Assembly: GCA_003117195.1 (NCBI GenBank)
Contig: BDSI01000216.1
Coordinates: 46,001-110,000, forward strand
Origin: Eudorina sp. 2006-703-Eu-15
Lineage: Eukaryota; Chlorophyta; Chlorophyceae; Chlamydomonadales; Volvocaceae
Direction: 5' to 3'
DNA length: 64,000 bases
Position 1 is the stretch's first letter, and the number at the start of each line of letters is the position of its first letter. A model generated the notes under the pieces. The model saw nothing but the letters and a program-made list of their open reading frames with translations. It made no database searches and was not told the origin of the DNA. Shown piece after piece: positions 1 to 10,861 of the stretch. The position numbers and the translations under genes were made by a program.

Positions 1-1263
1 AAACATCAAAAAGAAGACAGTATGCGAGAATGGCGGGGCGGCAGCGCGGCGCGAAAGAGGACGGGGCGGACGAGGGGAAGTGGGATATGGGACGGGGACG
101 GGAGGCCGTACGACATGTAAGGCATGTACGACAGGGGGAGCAAGCATGGGGCAGCCACGTTCGGGATATGGCTCCCCACCGTGCCCGGTCGTAGCGGGGC
201 AGCCCCTGCATGTGGGGTGCCGCGTGGTGGCGTGCATAGGGCGGTCGGGCGGGCTGTGTTGGGTACGTGAGGTGCGGGGTGAGGTGCCGCGGGGGTGGGA
301 GAGAGAGGGGCGGGGAGGCGAAGACGTCGTAACGGTTACAGGTGGGGGGGCGACACGGCCGGGCCGGCCCGGAGGCCGCGCGCCGGAGGGCACTCTCACA
401 CGAAACCCGACGCCGGCCCGGAGGGCCTACGCAAGCGAAACCCAGGGTGGGGTGGGGGTGGGGGTGGGGGTGGGGGTGGGGGTGGCGATTGGGGCAGCTG
501 GGCATGCGGGAGGGCGGTGCAGAGGGACAGCGGCAACGACAGGCGACCCGCGGACAGTGGGTGGGTGGGTGGGGGTCGGGAAAGGGAGCGGTTCCGTCGC
601 ACAGGATGACGCCTACATCATCACGGCGAGCACCACAAATACGCACGAGTACCCAAGATGTGACCCATGGGCCCCGTCCCAGCAGGAGCAACCCCAGTAC
701 ACCACTGCCTCTCCCTCCCGCCCTTTCTTTACTCCTCCCGCCCTTTCTTTACTCCTCCCGCCCTTTCTTTACTCCTCCCGCCCTTTCTTTACTCCTCCCG
801 CCCTTTCTTTACTCCTCCCGCCCTTTCTTTACTCCTCCCGCCCTTTCCTTACTCCTCCAGCCCTTTCCTTACTCCTCCCGCCCTTTCTTTACTCCTCCCG
901 CCCTTTCTTTACTCCTCCCGCCCTTTCTTTACTCCTCCCGCCCTTTCTTTACTCCTCCCGCCCTTTCTTTACTCCTCCCGCCCTTTCTTTACTCCTTTAC
1001 TCCTCCCGCCCTTTCTTTACTCCTCCCGCCCTTTCTTTACTCCTCCCGCCCTTTCTTTACTCCTCCCGCCCTTTCTTTACTCCTCCCGCCCTTTCTTTAC
1101 TCCTCCCGCCCTTTCTTTACTCCTCCCGCCCTTTCTTTACTCCTCCCGCCCTTTCCTTACTCCTCCAGCCCTTTCCTTACTCCTCCCGCCCTTGCCCTCC
1201 CTTTCCTTCCTCCCCCCTCCCCCCCCTCCCCCCTCCCTCCCCCGGCCCTCCCCTCCCCTCCAG
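1..1263. other. Intronic or upstream sequence of the channel gene
   Basis: No coding exon is convincing here. The stretch is GC-rich, contains a (GGGGGT)n tract at about 446-486 and ends in a 20-bp minisatellite plus a C/T tract that serves as the polypyrimidine stretch before the acceptor CAG at 1261-1263. Long open frames exist only because the repeat lacks stop codons. Confidence 0.6.
715..1196. repeat. 20-bp pyrimidine-rich minisatellite
   Basis: About 24 tandem copies of a 20-bp unit of the form CCCTTTCTTTACTCCTCCCG, with two CTT and CAG variants near 845-870 and 1150-1175 and one 5-bp partial duplication near 996. It lies in an intron of the channel gene directly upstream of the first visible exon and keeps three frames open without coding. 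Confidence 0.95.
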
Positions 1264-4239
1264 GACATCGCCATTTGGATGTACCGCGACTTGGTGACCA
1301 AGGTGCCGCTGTTCAAGGAGTGCGAGCCCGCCTTCATCGCGCAGCTTGTCATCCGGCTGCGGCTGGCGGTGTTCCTGCCCTCGGAGGTCATCTTCCGGAT
1401 CGGGGACGTCGGCCACGAAATGTACTTCATCACAAAGGTGGGCTCTCGAGGGGGCGGGTTGGTGGGCGTTGGCGTTGGTGTTTTGGGGAGGCGGGGGAGG
1501 AGGGATTGCGGAGGTGGGGGCCGCGGGGGAGGAGGGAGGGTGGCGTGTGGGGTGGAGTGGGGGTATGGTGTGGTACAGGGAAACCTGCCCCGACTACACC
1601 CGGTCCGGCGACAAAATCTTGTCAGCGGTTATGGTGTGTTATGGGGAGAGAGACTCATGGGTCGGCGGGTGTGTGCGACCCATGGGTCGGCGTGTTTAGT
1701 CGGCGCCCTTTGGTTGCTTGCTGCGGCCGTGGACGGATCCATGGGTCGGTGCAGGGACTCCTCGGCACCATTACAGCAATGACGAATGACGGTTGTCATA
1801 ACGGTTGCGACCGCACGCAGCATTACACGCGCCGCCCTGACCCTGACCCTGAACTTCCTGTACTCCCCCCTCAGGGTCACGTGGCCGTACACAACGACAA
1901 CGGTGAGATGCTGGCCATCCTCCACAAGGGCGGCTTCTTCGGGGAGCTGGCGCTGCTGGCCACCGCCCGCCGCACCGCCCAGTGCGTGGCGCTGTGTCAC
2001 TGCGACCTGACGCTGCTGATGGCGCACGACCTGGTGGCGGCGATGAAGGACTTCCCCGACTCGGCGGAGAAGGTGCGGGAGGGCGGGGCGGGGCGGGGCC
2101 GGGGGGTCGGAGGGTGGGTGGGTGGATCTTTGGATGGGGTGTGGGTGGATGAGGCTGGGGGTAGGGTGAGGGTTGCGCTCTTTTTCCCCCCTTCAACCCT
2201 CAACCCTACTTCCCTCCCCCTCCATACATACGCAAGTCCCTTCTCCTCCTCCCCTCCCCCTCCCCCGCCCCCACACGCACACATGGACATCCAGTCATAC
2301 CTCCGCTTCCGCAACCATTCACTGCGCCAACTCCCCTCAACCCCGCTCTAATGCCCTCATTCCCCTACCCCCACCCCCCCCAACCCACCCTCCACCTCCC
2401 CCAACCCCCCAACCCCCACATACTCATATGCCGTCTTGTCGGTAGGGCCTGCTGGGGCTTGCCCTGGTCGGTAAACACCGTCGATCCCTTTTCGGGGTCT
2501 GCTGAAACGTTCATTCATTCCTTCATTCAATACACCCTCCACCGCCACCATCCGCTCGCCAAGCCCCCTCACCCCCTCCCTAACCCCCTAATTCCCTACC
2601 CCCCAACCCAACCCATGCCCCCACCCACCCACACACACACACACACACACATACACATACACATACACACACACCCAGGTCCGCGCGCACGCGGTCAAGC
2701 GCCTGAACGACATGCAGACAGCCGGCAAGGTCGCCCGCGAGGCGCACTCGTACCCGGCCCCCCGCCACCTCAAGAAGCTCAATCCGGCGGCGGCGGAGGC
2801 GGAGGAGCAGGCGGCGGCGGGTCTGGGCGGCCCCGGCAGCCCCGGCCCCGGCGGCGGCGCCATCGGCAGCCCGGCGTTGGGCGGCATGGGCGGCGGCCCC
2901 GGCGGAGGCGGAGGCGGAGGCGGAGGCCTGGGGCTGGGCCTGGCTGGGACGAGCAGCCTGTCCCCTCTGCTGACCGCGGGCCCCGGCGGCGGCGGCGGCG
3001 GTGGCGGTGGCTGGGACGGCGGCGGAGGCGGCGGGGAGAGGATGGCGCTTCCGCCCACATCGTCCGGCACCGGGGTAAGAGGGGAGGGGGAGGGGGAGTC
3101 TGGGTGTTTGGATTGGGGAAGGGTGGTTGCATTGGAGTGCGGGGGCCCCGGGTGCACTGGGTGGGGGAGTCGACTAGCAGACAAACCTGACAGTGCGGCC
3201 TCCTGATATGAGATGGAGACCCCCTGGAGTCCCTCTTAACCCGCTTGAACCCCTCAATTACCCCGCCTCGTGTATGCGTGTATTGATGTGTGTAATGAGA
3301 AGCCCACCGTGTATTGATGTGTGTGTGTGTGTGTGTGGTGTGCGCAGGACGGAGCGTCCGTCCCTGGAGCGGCGACTGGCGCCGCCGCCGCCGGCGGCGC
3401 TGGCGGCGGCGGCGGCGGCGCCGGGCCGGGGCTGGCTGCCGCCGACGCCTCCGCGGACTTATCCGCTAGCACGCTGCAGTTGGTGGAGCAGGTGCAGGCC
3501 ACCATCACGCGGCTCACCGGCAAGATCGAGGCGCTGCAGGTGGGCTGGAGTTGGGTGGTTTTAGGGGATGTATGGGTTTTACAGGTTGGGTTTTAGAGGT
3601 TGGTCGTTGTTGGATGTGGGGCAGGTTTTGGCGTAGAGTTTGGCGTTGGTTGGGGTGAAGATCATCCATCGTTTGGGTATTGGCTGTGTGGGGAATAAGG
3701 CGGAGGGGTTGGAGGGGCTTTGGTCTGTTTGAGATTTGGTTCGGGGCGGTTTTGGGGCGGTTTGCCCGAAACAAAATAAACCAAACCACGCCTCGACTGC
3801 GCGGCGTCTGAGCATGCTGCTCAGCATGATCCATGAGCGCATTGTTTTCTGCTGGGTTGGCGGACGGATGGGGTCCATGCCGGGGAGGGAGGGAGGTTGG
3901 AATGGGGGGGCAGGGAGGCCGCCTGACCGACCGACCCACGGTTCCGAATACGGCACGGTACGGTACGGTAGCTTGCTCTCTACGTTTCACTTCCGGCCGT
4001 CGCCCCTCCCTTAATCACCCACCTTATTACCTCATGCACTCAAATTGCTCCCGCCCGCCGGCCCGCCCGCTCGCCCGCCTCTCCCCCAGGGCAAGATGGG
4101 CAAGATCCACACCCGCCTCGGCCGCGTGGAGGCCAACCCAAACATCTTCAACCCGGGGCCGCCGATGGGCGGCATGGCGGGCGACCCCGGTGGCGCCGGC
4201 AAGAACATCTTTGACGTGGACTTTGCGGGTGGCATGTAG
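1264..4239 (+). CDS. Cyclic-nucleotide-gated / HCN-EAG type ion channel, C-terminal half (5' end outside window)
   Basis: Exons 1264-1437, 1875-2072, 2679-3074, 3348-3539 and 4090-4239 join in phase 0 throughout and give 369 residues ending in TAG. The first two exons form a cyclic-nucleotide-binding domain: the end of the C-linker with WMYRDLVTKVPLF, the beta-roll FRIGDVGHEMYFITK, then the phosphate-binding cassette FGELALLATARRTA with its Glu and Arg. This cassette is the family hallmark and, with the preceding C-linker-like helix, points to a plant/HCN/EAG-like potassium or cation channel in a membrane. The voltage sensor and pore would lie upstream of the window. Exon 3 starts with a helix (VRAHAVKRLNDMQ) and becomes Gly/Pro-rich and probably disordered. 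Exon 4 has a short helix (QLVEQVQATITRLTGKIEALQ region) that may form a coiled coil. A CNBD kinase or guanylyl cyclase is less likely because no such domain follows. The family call is firm; ion selectivity cannot be told. Confidence 0.85.
2626..2672. repeat. (CA)n / (CACATA)n microsatellite
   Basis: CA dinucleotide run turning into ACATAC units, sitting immediately before the acceptor of the third channel exon. Confidence 0.9.
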
Positions 4240-6034
4240 AGGGTGTAGAGGGTGCGGGTACTTCGGGCAGAGCCGCGCCCTCGCCTCCCCCTCCCTCCGC
4301 CATGCTGCTCCGGGGGGTCGGTAGAGGCGGGTCAAGAACTTGAGATGGAGGCGAGCCGCGCCCCCACCCCGTCCCCGCAATCGCCACGCGCACAAAGAGG
4401 GGGTGGGCAGGGGGGTAAATAAAACTGCCCCCGAGAGCGGCGGGTGCCCCCGATGTCCGATGTCTGATCCCCACCACCACCACCACCACCACCGACGTCC
4501 GCGGCATCGATACAGGCAGGGGAGTCCGGCGATGGGTTGGCAAGCAGCCGTGTGACTGAGCAGCTTGGTATGGTACGGCGCCATCGCGCATTGTACGGTA
4601 TTGAACACGGTGTTTTTTCGGTACCGGTATTGTCGACGGAGCCAAACCCGCGGTCCATCTGTCTGTCTGCCAGTCATTCATTCTGTCAGACACCGAAACA
4701 TGGTGCCGGCGGTGTGCTGGCGGGCAGACAGGGTCGCTGGGGACAGGGCTTGGCTCCCAACTGGGCTCGAATCAAAGAGGAGCGAAGGCCGGAGACGTTT
4801 GGAGAGGAAGATTCCAGAAGGGAAGGGAAGGCTCTTTGCCCTCCTGCTTTTTTATTTGTGCTTTTTTTCAAACACGAGAAAGTGCCGTACGACGGGTACG
4901 ACGAGTACGAATGCCAAGAGGAAGATCTGGGAGCGGGGAGTGAGTTTTGAGGTGCGGGTGTGGGTGTGGGTGTGTGTCTGGGCCCGTGGGGTGGGGTTGG
5001 GGGAGGTGGGGGAAAAGGTGGAGGAGCGGGTGTTGTGCCCCGTTTGTTTCCTCTCCTCCTCCTCGCCCATCCGCGTGGCCTGAAGGTCGCCACCCAGCAC
5101 CTAGCACACCCACACCCAGCACATCCGCACCCACACCAGACAATATGGAGCGCTCCTTTTATATATTTCAAACATCAGTTGACGGGGCCGGGGCAGCCGC
5201 GGAGGAGCCTGGCGGCCTGGGGGGTGCCGCAGCCGGCACTGCGGGCCGCGTGGTGGTGAGGGGTAGCGGACGATGAGGCGTTGGAAGAGGGTGAGGCGTT
5301 GGAAGGGAGGGAGGGAGGGGGGAAGGGAGGGATCAGAAGTCAGGGAGGAAGATGCGCGGAAGGAGCTGGGGGCATTGCGAGCTAGCTGGCGGTGTGTGTG
5401 TCTGGCGGGGTGTTGCAGGAGCTCTCCAGGGGGGGTGGGGGCGGCAGCCGCCGGCGGGCCGTAAGGCCCGTAAGACCAACGGAGCGGCATTGCGAGAGTC
5501 CTGTGGAGATCTCTTCATACGGGAAGGTGTAGTGTCGTACAAGCAATTGCTCTTGTACACGCAAGTTTTATGCTGGGTAGGGCCCAAATGGCTCATGATG
5601 CGCACGCAGGCGTGTACGGTACGGTATGTACGTACGGCAATGTGCGGATTGTACGGAATATTTATTTGGGTCGAATTGAGGGTCGCATTCGAGGGACGCA
5701 GGAGAGCCAAGGCCTGCTGTACATGCACACCGAGCGACCGACCCGTGGGTCAATGTCGGCGCAGGCTCGAGGGCGCGTTAGGGCAGGATGCAATATCTGG
5801 CATCGGAGGGTTAGGTACTGGGTAATAAGGTGATGGGTTTGCGGCCCGATGGGGGAAGGTGAAGTGCACCCGTGTGAATCCGGGACTGGTCAGCGGCGGG
5901 TATCCGGCTTGTCGTACAGGCGCTCGGTACGGCAGGTGGTACGGCAAGATCAACGTCACGATTTTGAGCGTCGTCGCGTGGTAGGCACACACATTTGGGA
6001 TCCGTTGCATCGGGGCCTCTTATGCTTTCTATCT

Positions 6035-6136
6035 AATCTCGCAGGAAGCGGGGACTTTTGACGTGAGCTCAATCTCGCAGCGGGGACTTTTGACGTGAGC
6101 TCAATCTCGCAGCGGGGACTTTTGACGTGAGCTCAG
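6035..6136 (+). repeat. 32-bp tandem repeat carrying TGACGTGA three times
   Basis: Three units of AATCTCGCAG-CGGGGACTTTTGACGTGAGCTC, the first with a 4-bp insertion. TGACGTGA falls at 6059-6066, 6091-6098 and 6123-6130, and a related CGGGACGTGA follows at about 6139. TGACG/ACGT cores are known bZIP binding sites in the green lineage, so this could be a regulatory array, but no downstream gene was found. Confidence 0.75.
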
Positions 6137-8194
6137 TCGGGACGTGAATTGTATCATGACTAAGTGATTGCACGTGCTGGAATGGTAAGACGCGAGACGG
6201 GTTTTGAGTGTGCGCTTGCGTGTGGAAGGAACTGTGTACGACATCTCGTGGCGCATGGCGCATCCGCGTCGGAGGGTGTGTGTGTGTGGGGGGGGGGGGA
6301 GACGGTGAATGTGAGGGACGGGGCCAAACTAGAGATGGATATGCGTGTGTGTTTTGGGGGGAGGGGAAGGGGGAAGGTTATTCGTATATACGCCATGGCG
6401 GTAACCGGTATGTACTACAACGCGCTGCGGGGGGTTGCACGGGAGGGTTTGCGGGGGGTGGGGGCGTTGGCGGTCGCTCTCCTGGCGTGGCTGGTAGGAT
6501 GGAGGCTGTTGTGAGGGTGGGGGTCGCCAGTCTGGTTTTGCTTTAGGTGGAGCAGACAGTCGACCAAGACAGGGTGACCGGGTGAAGTGCGAGACCGACC
6601 CGCGGGTCGGATCCGCGACCTGCGGGTCGGTTCCGCGACCCGCGGGCCGCCAGGCGCACCGCACCGCACCTCACCGTCGTGACGGAGGGCGCCGCCGCCG
6701 TAACATTACGGTTTGCGTGTGTGGAAGGGGGAGGAGGGAGGGGACAGGGAAGGGCGGGTGGGGGGCTGTAATTCTTGGGCTGGCTCTACCCGGCCACGGG
6801 CATCGTTGGATGGCTGTGGCCGGGTAGTTTTTGCTGCTGCTGCTGCAACTCAGTGGCAAGGCGCCATGACCACCATAACCACCTCCATGGCCTGCCCGGT
6901 GGGTGACCGATTGCTCGTTTCATGCGCGGGGAGGGGGATGGGCGCTGATCCCCCACGGACTGCATCCCATTTCGATGGCCGCCTAGAGCAAAGTTGAGCT
7001 GAGTTGAGCTGAGTTGCTCAGAGCTGAGCTGAGCGGGATTGTGTGTGTGTGGGTGAGTCTCGAGGTTGGATCCCCCCGGCCACGGCCCGGGCTCGTGTCG
7101 TCTATTTCGCTTCATTTCGTTTGTCCCTGCCTGCTGTCCGTGTCGTACATAGGATTTGCCGTACAATCCTGGCATACACACACAAGCACAAGCAAAACAC
7201 ATGCATGCACGCGCGCGCTCGCGCGTTCGTACTACATACAGCCCCTCCAGCCGAATAACCCCTCCGCGCGCGGCGGGGGTCACGCGGGGGCATGGCGGCG
7301 CCCCCGCGGCGGAAGGCCTTGGAGGGAGGCAGGCGCGGCGCACATACAACGCAACTTCTTCCTCGTCAGCATGCCCTTCACTGTGAATGTTCGCCGCCAA
7401 GTTCTTTCGTTACTGCAGGCCACTGTCCTGCCCGGGCCACTGTTGCGCACACGTGGAAGGGGTCCGTTGACCGTTGGCGGTTGAGATTCGACTCATTCGC
7501 GGTGGCTCCATGGCTGGCTGCGATGCGGTTGGTTGGTTGGTTGGTTGGTTGCGGTTCACCTCGTCCGGGCGGATGCGTCCGAGGCGCCCTAGAGAAATCC
7601 TTTTGTTTATTCGAGCGACGAGGCGAGGCAGCGAATATCTGGTTTCGGAGCAGGGGGGGAAGCAGGGAGGCCTTGTGTACACAGGTTTGTGCCGTACGGC
7701 AGGCCGTTGGGTGCAGTGCGGAGCAACCGACATGCGTGTGTATGTGTGTATGTTCAGTTGGGAGTGCGGAGCGGGGCCTGGCCGACACAGGCCGGAGGGG
7801 CGAAGGGGGTGGGGCCCCAGACATGGCCCCGTGACGTGTTGGACACGCACGCTCGTCCCGCCCGGGTCTGTGTCTGTCTGTCTGTCTGTCTTTGCACGGA
7901 TGTTCAACGCGTGTGTGTGTGCGGATGCATGGGCGTGTGTGTTTGGTGTGGGCGTGTGTGTTGGTCCCGGGGCAGGGCGGGGCGGGGCAGGGGTGCGCGA
8001 CACCTGCAGTGCTCTCACCGTGTAGGTGTAGGTGTAGGCCCCAACACTGCCCGTGTGCTTGAATTGTGTGCCGGATACCCGATACCCACCCGGAAAATAA
8101 TCGTTTTGAGAAGCCTTCGGTGAAGGAGGAACGCTGAAGTTCAGGCGCGTTTTCGCGCGCTTTTGGGTGTCGGTGTCGGTGTCGGTGCGTCGCG

Positions 8195-8370
8195 GACCAC
8201 GACCAGCGGGTGAGGGTCGGCTGCCTTGAGCCACACGAACTAGTACTACTACTACTACTACTACCACAACGTTGTGCAAAGAGAACTGAGCCGCCGCACC
8301 ACAATGTTGTGCGTGCGGGCGGCCGATCCTCGCGTTTGTTATCGCAATGTACCCACCTGCAAGCAAAACA
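8195..8370 (+). repeat. Dispersed repeat family A, 3' fragment
   Basis: Shares GGGTCGGCTGCCTTG, CACAATGTTGTGCGTGCG and CAATGTACCCACCTGCAAGC with the copies near 30080 and 57180, with a (CTA)n expansion inserted near 8245. Non-coding in all frames. Confidence 0.75.
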
Positions 8371-10750
8371 CGTGTGTGCGGGCGGGCGGGCGGGCGGGCG
8401 GGTGATCCGCTCGTTGGTACCGGCATGCGAGCAAAACGTCATGTACGTGTCGCCAGCACCGCCGGTGACGTCTAAAGATAAGGCAGACTAACGTGCATGG
8501 GCGTTGTGTTGAATGAGAAACCAACCCGGCCAGGACCGCCCATGGGTGCGTGTGTGTGTGTGTGTGTGCGCGTGTGCGTGTGTGTATGTGTGTTTCGTGG
8601 CTCAGCTACTCGGGGGTGGCTCATATCTGGCCGGCCCTCAATGAGAGTGAAGGCTCCTCGTGTCGTACCTCTTCGGATCGTGGGCGGGACGTCACAGCAA
8701 AATCCATCTAATAGCGATGATAACAACATTGAAATAAATTAACAAACAAAATCCATCGATCGGCGGGACCGCCTGAAGGGAAACCTTCCGGGGCTGCTGC
8801 AGCCCGACGCATATTGGGTCCCAAGCGGGCGGGACGTGCTTGCAGCATCCCCCCTCCCCACGTGCCGTACGTCGTCGTACAACCGCACCACGTCACGCGC
8901 CGTCGCGTGGGGCCGCGCGGCCCCGGGCGCCGTACGTACTCGACGGTTGTAATGGCTGTGTTTGGGGCCCTCTTTGGTTTTGGGTGTTGCTGCCGATACA
9001 GCAGATGATGATGGTGGTGGTGGCTGGGGTCGTGGTGGGGGTGGCGGTGGGGTGGTGGTGCTGGGGGTGGGGCATGGGGGTGTGACACTTATGCCGGGTT
9101 TTGGCAGTTCGCATTCCGCGTGTGGCGGATGTGGTGTGGGGTGACACAAAGCTGGAACAACCTTGTTTCTGTAGGGTTTTACTTCAGCGCTGTTAGTTAC
9201 TGAAACTGGTGCGTATGCACGTAATGCATGAGGAGGGGGACGGGGGTGGTGGGCCCCACGCATGCTGCTTGCTGGTCGCGCGGGTGATGCATCGGAAATG
9301 GCGGGCTGCTGCGTGGCTCATTTCTTAATGTGGTACGACGTTGTACGACGACGATACGGGTCGTACCGAGAAGCGGGATCCAGCAGGTTCTCGGCGGTTC
9401 GGTGGCGGTGGTGTATCGTTGATGTGTAAGTCTTGATTGTCACGAGGCGACATGGACACGGTTCTCTGCTCGACAAGTAAGCATAGCGTGTGTATATGCA
9501 TGTGTTGCTGTTGCTGTGTGTGGTAGGTAGGTAGGCAACTCTGTACCTGGTGATGCAAGCAGTTTGGCGGTGTTGATGTGAATCGTGTCGGTGCAGAGGA
9601 GGCGTGGTGACGGGTATCTTCCTTGTTCTCGTTGTCCTTCGTTTGTCTTCGGCAGGTCTCGATGATCAATTATCAATATATGTCTTACGTGCTACACGAC
9701 GCCGAATCTCTTCCGGCCACCGTTGGTACCTTCAGGTTCCTCTACCTGCTTTCTGACCCCATCGGAAGTGATCCATCGGGGCACTGCCGCCCCTCGAACC
9801 CACCTCACCCATTCACCTCCAGCTGCGGAGGGCTGCGTCCAGCTGCGTTAGGGCTGCCGTCAGCTAACAACGGAGGACGAGCAGTGGTAAATCGGGTTAT
9901 CGGTTACTGGGTAATGCATGCGGCAACCCCCGACCGCGACGTCGAGGGGCCTTCCCATGTTACCTCACCAGCACCAGCACCCGCACCAGCACACGGACCC
10001 GCAATCCGCCCAGGGCCCAGGGCAAAACCACCGGCCGGCAACAGCAGAGCCGAGAGCGCGAGAGGGGCGCGCTGGTTAGTCGGCCGCAGTTCATGCAACC
10101 CTGTCATTCATTGTCTTACAAGTTGGGGGCACGGCATCGAAAGGTGCGCTGAAGGGATGGCCTTCCGGCACCGAAGAACGGCTCCCTCCCCCCTCCCCGC
10201 CTCCCTCCGCCCACCCTCCGTCCCTCCGCCCCTCCCTCCCTCCCTCCCGTTGAAGGTCCAACCCTCCAGCTGAGGTGATTCCCTCCTCCGTCTCCCCCCT
10301 CTCCTCTCCCTTCGTAATCCCCCCCGGGAGAAGTCCGAGATAGCTTAGGCACCCCACGTCACCTCGCCCCGCTCCGTCCCGCACCCCGGCCGCCAGCCTC
10401 CGCCCCCACCACTTCCTCGATCCTCACACTCGGCACGCACGAAGCACCCCCCGCCCCCACCCCGCCGGTTCCCCAATCCTTACCCCGCCAGTGGAACCCT
10501 CGGCACCTGCCTCCCAACCTAACCCTAACCCGCACACGACAGTGGGCAAAGCACGTGGGGCAAACGGCGTGGGAGCGCTGCGGCGGCGGCCGTGTGGGGT
10601 GCGAGCGTGTGTGACGGACGGCCCGAGGCCTTAGGCCCTGCTCCGGCTCCGCCACACGCCTCTCCAACTCCTTCCCTCAACTCCGCCTCTCAACCCCGTC
10701 CAGTCCCGTCGCGTCCCATCCCGACGTCCCCAAAGCTCCGCGGCTGGGTG

Positions 10751-10796
10751 GATGTAGGAACTGGGTGGACAGATTTGAACTGCGCTGCTGCCAGAG
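10751..10796 (-). repeat. Dispersed element B copy
   Basis: Reverse-orientation copy: ATGTAGGAACTGGGTGGACA followed by TTTGAACTGCGCTGCTGCC. It lies just 3' of the unknown minus-strand gene. Confidence 0.6.
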
Positions 10797-10861
10797 CATA
10801 AGTGGCTGGCGGGTTTGGTGGGCGGATGGATGGGCGGGCGGGGGTGCGGGTGGGTGCGCCG

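Larger units (their letters stand above)
4240..10861. other. 6.6-kb gene-poor stretch
   Basis: I find no ORF here with family resemblance or a spliceable exon chain. It holds the 3' flank of the channel gene (an AATAAA-like string at about 4418; no nearby TGTAA, the usual chlorophyte signal), a triplicated TGACGTGA repeat at 6035-6136, palindromic GACCCGCGGGTC-type strings at 6595-6655, TG-rich tracts at 7900-7960 and 8540-8590, and a fragment of repeat family A at 8195-8370. A TTACA at 10115-10119 could be the minus-strand poly(A) signal TGTAA for the gene ending at 10862. A small unrecognised gene could have been missed. Confidence 0.5.

Noticed and set aside
342..2351. 669-codon plus-strand frame across the first 2.3 kb
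   Set aside because: Open only because the 20-bp minisatellite lacks stops. The real coding part is the CNBD exons, read in another frame at 1264-1437 and in this frame at 1875-2072.
9623..10273. 216-codon plus frame starting MFSLSFVCLRQVSMINYQYM
   Set aside because: No family resemblance, the frame begins at a non-standard start context and becomes low-complexity; no supporting splice structure.
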